Of a stretch of DNA of 64,000 nucleotides, positions 59,901 to 64,000 are shown piece after piece. Source of the DNA: Macrolepiota albuminosa (lineage: Eukaryota; Basidiomycota; Agaricomycetes; Agaricales; Agaricaceae); the NCBI GenBank assembly GCA_027475525.1, contig JAMWFC010000060.1, forward strand, positions 434,001 to 498,000, in the 5' to 3' direction. Under the pieces are notes generated by a model that was not told the DNA's origin, did no database searches, and saw only the letters and a program-made list of their open reading frames with translations. Position numbers and translations under genes: made by a program. Every line of letters begins with the position of its first letter. Within the stretch, counting starts at the first letter, position 1.

Positions 59901-60280
59901 GGCGACCGTGTTGGCGAGTTCGGTTAGCGGTAGTGGGGAAGGAGTTCTGGAGATTGGCGACGGGGTAAGCGAAATGAGTTGAGAAAGAGGCGTTAGCGGA
60001 GTAATGGGAGTGATTGACTGCGGTACGGTAAAGGGCGACGCTAAGGGGTCGTCGGCACTATAATCGAGGGAGTGCGGGAAGAGATCAGGAAAAGCGTCTA
60101 CAGTGGCGTTCTGTAGTTCCTGGGCTAGAGAGAGACCCGGTAAGGCACCAGGTGGTTGTGGAGTTGATGGGTGGGAAGGAGCTATTCCTTCTGCCGACTG
60201 TTCTAGCAGGCGGCGCCTACGCTGGAGACGGGTTTCTGGCGGAATTCTGCCCTAGAGATCCCTCGCGGTGGGCTCCAATT
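59901..60280 (-). other. gypsy leader with candidate primer-binding site
   Basis: Untranslated leader between 5' LTR and gag. Next to the LTR, three bases in, the minus strand reads TGGAGCCCACCGCGAGG (60261-60277). This starts with TGG and could pair with the CCA end of a tRNA. I cannot say which tRNA. Confidence 0.6.
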
Positions 60281-61230
60281 TGATGACGCCCAAAGTTTGG
60301 TCAGCAACAAATGTAACAGTTGTGTTACCGTACCAAGAGTGTGCGTTGGGCGCGCTAAAAGTAATTTGAGGAGTCCCGGGCAGGTCCCAGAGAACGCGTC
60401 GGTGAAAAAGGTGAAAAGTCGGTAACGGGTGTCGGCAAGTGTAAGCGCTAAGGTAAAGCGCCTAGGAAGAAGCGGTAAGTTAACACGGCAAAGGTGAGCG
60501 GCAAGAGCGCGGTAAGCTTAGCGAGGTCTAAGCGTCGATAGTGCCTGCCGTAGTTGCAAGGCGCGAGTATGTCGAGTGTTGGCGAACGTCTGCAACTGCC
60601 GATGAGTTTTGACGTTGCCGACCGTAGCGTAAATGAGCTCTTGAGCGTAAGGGAGACTGAGGAAAGGGGAGTAAACTGTGGTCTATTGTTCTGATGTCCA
60701 ATGTACAAGTCGGTAAGTACTTTTATACTACAATAAGTTTGCCGTCGCCAGTGGCTAATGACGCCAGAGTGCGGTAAACTGGAAAATTTCAAAGGGGTAG
60801 CTCCAACGGTTTCAGATCCCTACCGCCCATTCAAGAGCCTTAGCGACGCCAGGCGACAGATCGCGAAGCTAAACCATCACTCCATCACCCTTCTGTCTGT
60901 CAGAACACCTAAGCGATGTCGGGCGCCAAATCGAGACGCTAAGCGGTGTCAGACGCCAAGGTCAAACGCCAAGCTGTCCGTCAGTTTTTGATAGATCATC
61001 AGGCTTCTCGCTAAGCGCTGTCGTCAGTGACTGATGCCATCTGTCAGTTGTCATTTTGTCTGCCGATCGGCGCTATCATTGATTGGATCTGCTTCTTGCT
61101 GTGCGCGGCCGTCAGAAATGGCTTAAAATAGGTAGAACGCGTGCGCTAAGTTCGGAACGAGTGCGGCAAGGTTTCCGGAGCCGGTGCCGAGCCTGCCGTT
61201 GATGCGCCTAACCTGTATAGGGTCCTATCA
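60281..61230 (-). repeat. gypsy 5' LTR
   Basis: 950 bp, same length and ends as the 3' LTR. It would hold the promoter of the minus-strand transcript. Confidence 0.95.
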
Positions 61231-61414
61231 ACACCCACTCTGTATATTTCCCATCGTCCTTATCTAAGATGTGTCCAGTCCAAGAGGATGTAATTTTTCC
61301 TACAAGTAGGACTGTGGGGTTACTCAAGTTGTCGACTAATCTCATCTCAGCAATCCTAGTGGCACTGGAGGTAGGGGGCTCATCAGGAGGTGTTTCTTTG
61401 ATGGTCAGGGACAT
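61231..61414 (-). pseudogene. copia gag, 5' fragment cut off by the gypsy insertion
   Basis: ATG 61414 opens a short frame (MSLTIKETPPDEPP ... GKYTEWV) that runs into the ACAC target site. Removing the insertion and one ACAC copy leaves the frame continuous with the rest of gag at 50091, so the copia gag was open when hit. Confidence 0.85.
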
Positions 61415-61582
61415 TTTTCCTTGTGGTATTGCAAGGACAAAAAGAACAAGGGAGACTAGATTACGTAGATAAGATCAAGATTCAGGTTATCAGCCTGGCA
61501 GATAAGCAATGAGGTGAGCACCGCAGAGAGCTCACAGGTATTGATATACTTCTAATGAGCAGTGCAGCAACAGCCCATAACC

Positions 61583-61896
61583 TGTTAGAAGTTATATCCT
61601 ATAAGTATACAGACAATCCTCAGTCCTGTGTATAATCGACTGTATATTTGTTGTCCGTACCTATAAGTATACAGACAATCTAGTCTATTGTAAGTAAATT
61701 GGTCGAATCTGATATAATAAAGCGTACACACCCTCAGTCCTGTGTATAATCGACTGAGAGTGGTAGGGTACGAGTCCGTGTTATATAGTATCTGCGCTCT
61801 TTGTTCTCTGCTCTTTGGCCCCAGGCCAAAAACCCCTTTGTCCGTCTTTTCATCCGGTCCAAGCGCTCTCGGTGCTCGCTCCTGCAGATCATAACA
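61583..61896 (-). repeat. copia 5' LTR
   Basis: 314 bp, ending TAACA at 61896 next to the TCAAC duplication. About 3 percent different from the other copia LTR. Confidence 0.92.
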
Positions 61897-61999
61897 TCAA
61901 CCTCCTCCTCTGTACCTCTCAACTTCCTCTCCAATCTCCGCTCCACCCAAAAAGCTTAGTAATCATTGACTTGGATTTTCTTCAGCACTGTCTACGACG

Positions 62000-64000
62000 A
62001 TGACCCCACCCAAGCAACCAACACGCGCTCAACAGATTGTGACTAGCAGCCTGGGTAATCATTTTACTAGCCCAATAAAACGTCATAAGAAGTATAAATC
62101 TAGAACTTATGTTGAATATATGGGCAGAGAAGAGGAAATTTCGAGGCTGAAAGCCAAGATCGATCTTCTCAAGAGGCAAGCAGCTGGCTCTGGCCTCACT
62201 TATCCTCTTCCAGCACCTGTTGCATCCCACAATGGTCCTATGAACACCTGTGAACCTCTTGCTGACACCAAATCCCCATCTGACGACATGCTTCCTAGAC
62301 CAGAGTGCATTGACATGCCTCAAGAAGACGATCATGTTCCACGACAAACTGTGCCAAATCAGGCTGCAAAGGACTTGTATTCCAATTGGATGGATCTTTT
62401 GGAGCGGCTGGTCATGCCTTTGACAGTGTATACCTCAAATTCAATTGAGAAGATACTGGAGAGGGTTTTTGACCTAAGGGGAAACTGCAGGACAGATGGA
62501 GGCTGTATGGCAAAGAGGAATGAAATAGTTTGCCTGTTTCAGGACTGTGCGTTCATCCTTTATTTTTTCAATGTCTACTCAAATGCTCATTGGACTATAC
62601 AGATTTTCAGAAGCTTTCTGTGGAGTGGTGCAGCTGCAAGGATCTTCCTTGTGTTCTCGTAGCCAATAGACTGTTTCTCACTGCCCCTTTGTATCCTCGC
62701 ATGGCCATCTCTGTTCACCTTCTTGACTTTTACCATGCACTCTTTGAAAAGTCATGCGACGCTGTTAATGTCATGGCAAGTGCATTGAACATGTTTTATA
62801 GACATAGGAGGTTCATCATTATGGATAAAAAGGCACGTCTAGATTATCTAAATTAGTAACTAACAATAATTGATGAGGATTTCATACACAGGGTGTGCCG
62901 ATTCAGGATGCATTTTGTAGAGGTCTTGGATATGCAGCACAGTGGTATGATAATCTTCAATTACATGTAGAAAAGCAAGTAGATTCTGCTGTTCTTAATG
63001 CTGACACTCGAATACAGAGCAACTCTCTGACGACACTGACTGAAGCTGATGTTGGATTGCGTAACTCTTCCACAATGTTATTGTTATCTTCACCATCTAA
63101 ACGTTGTCTTATCACAGAACCAACAATGAAGCCGTTGCCTCAATTATATCCTGGCAAGTGTGCACGTGTCCTTCAACAGAGATGTCCATGTTGCTTTGGG
63201 GGAAATTTATTTGGACAATCATTGGAACACAAGTAAGCATTTTCCAGTCTGAGAATTGATTTTGACTCATTGAATGCAGAGGTGGAGATATTCAAGTATG
63301 TTTCGATGGCAATTTCAACCATCGACATCTACGGACTGCAGAAGATTTGCTCCACTTCTATGACCCTGTCTACATTATTCCGAAGGAGTTTGTTGATAAA
63401 GTTGGCATGCGAATGGAAAATTTTTGAACTACATATAAACCTCGCCTCCGCAAAGCTGTTGTGCCAGATGAAGCGATCAACGAGTGTGAATCATCACATA
63501 TTGCAGGCAAGGGATCCAACATCAAGACAAATATAGAAAGATTCAATGACTGCGGTCTCATGGCTCTTGTTTGTTGGCATGATATACCTATATTTTTGGC
63601 TAATATTGATACCCCTGGAGAACAACAAAAGTACAGAGTAGCAATGCTCCAGCGTCTTTTTGATCTACTACCTGATCCAGCAATAGTGTGTGCACTTTAT
63701 GATGTTGGATGTGTGCTTGACCATAGCCTTCATACTGTGAGTCTATCTCTACTTTTACCATCACACGTTATTGAATTTCCCAGTATGACTTTCTGCCAGC
63801 TGACATCACTAAGCGACTACTCTTAGCAACCAGTATTATGCACGCTTTTGTCCATCAATGGGCCTGTCAGATTGTCAACAATCCTCGGATACAGACAGGT
63901 TTAGGCTTAACTGATGGAGAAGGAGTCGAGCAACTATGGTCACGCATGAGGAAATTAATTGCAGTAACAAGGACATCTGGTGTTTGTATAACTACTACCC
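62000..64000 (+). pseudogene. KDZ-family transposase with cysteine cluster (3' end outside window)
   Basis: Exons 62000-62546, 62603-62832, 62892-63232, 63280-63736 and 63784-64000 (continues). The N-terminus has a nuclear-targeting-like basic part and a leucine-rich helix. A CxC1-type cysteine cluster follows (RNEIVCLFQD, WCSCKDLPC, VLVANRLF, DLLDFYHALFE), then CPCCFGG. The Kyakuja-Dileera-Zisupton core follows: first Asp in CFDGNFNHRHLR, second in YDVGC, and the Glu region DGEGVEQLWSR at the window edge. Such DNA transposases are abundant in mushrooms. Intron 62833-62891 starts with GC. An in-frame TGA at 63425-63427 (after MRMENF, where CGA for Arg is expected) breaks the otherwise intact frame. 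The copia insertion lies about 100 bp upstream of the ATG and may have separated the promoter. Confidence 0.85.

Larger units (their letters stand above)
50092..61230 (-). mobile_element. Young Ty3/gypsy LTR retrotransposon with antisense passenger gene
   Basis: An 11.1-kb insertion bounded by 4-bp duplications ACAC (50088-50091 and 61231-61234). LTRs of 950 bp each start and end TG...CA; the only difference I found is C at 50551 versus T at 60740. Minus-strand order: 5' LTR (60281-61230), candidate primer site, gag-protease, pol, polypurine tract, 3' LTR (50092-51041). Gag and pol are open throughout. On the plus strand, between pol and the 3' LTR, lies a spliced gene at 51211-53451. It is probably recent and perhaps still active. 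Confidence 0.93.
45611..61896 (-). mobile_element. Ty1/copia LTR retrotransposon interrupted by a gypsy element
   Basis: Identical 5-bp target duplications TCAAC (45606-45610 and 61897-61901) flank 314-bp LTRs. The element reads on the minus strand: 5' LTR 61583-61896, gag start 61414, and 3' LTR 45611-45924 preceded by a purine tract (GAGGAGGAG on the minus strand, 45925-45933). The gypsy insertion occupies 50092-61230, so the copia itself is about 5.1 kb. The two LTRs differ at about nine positions. Confidence 0.92.

Overview
The window looks like nuclear DNA of a mushroom-forming basidiomycete (Agaricomycetes). The grounds are many short introns of about 45-65 bp, class I hydrophobin genes, a FunK1-type kinase, a KDZ transposase with its cysteine cluster, Ty3/gypsy and Ty1/copia elements, a Helitron and a tyrosine-recombinase transposon. 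No rRNA, tRNA or CRISPR was recognised.

Layout. 1-1480: 3' end of a Helitron (C-terminal helicase, hairpin-bearing tandem repeats, terminal hairpin). 1480-5100: non-coding and decayed DNA ending in a Ty3/gypsy pol remnant. 5204-12579: one large ten-exon gene for a 2,289-aa helical protein, best read as UNC80-like. 13566-14932 (-): RRM protein. 15.6-19.4 kb: sparse, with diverged repeats. 19.4-26.8 kb: three hydrophobin genes, two of them on an inverted duplication of about 1.2 kb. 23.9-28.4 kb: an uncharacterised minus-strand gene and a tandem array of fragments related to it. 29.6-36.4 kb: a low-complexity protein, a soluble epoxide hydrolase and a divergent SH3/Ras-association protein. 37-38.7 kb: a copia remnant split by a solo gypsy LTR. 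39.3-42.5 kb (-): FunK1 kinase with a displaced C-terminus. 43.3-44.9 kb: a WD40 fragment and a broken tyrosine recombinase.

45.6-61.9 kb is a nested insertion. A copia element (314-bp LTRs, 5-bp target duplication TCAAC) is split inside gag by a very young gypsy element (two 950-bp LTRs with one difference seen, 4-bp target duplication ACAC). The gypsy element carries, on the opposite strand, a six-exon gene for a protein with a Zn2Cys6-like cysteine cluster. This antisense, spliced passenger gene is the most interesting feature. The window ends inside a KDZ transposase.

Two perfect tandem duplications, each exactly 77 bp, occur 5.7 kb apart, and one breaks the kinase frame. Because 77 is a common de Bruijn assembly k-mer length, they may be assembly artefacts. 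Exon models were made by hand from splice signals and phase; product names rest on recognised motifs, not on searches.
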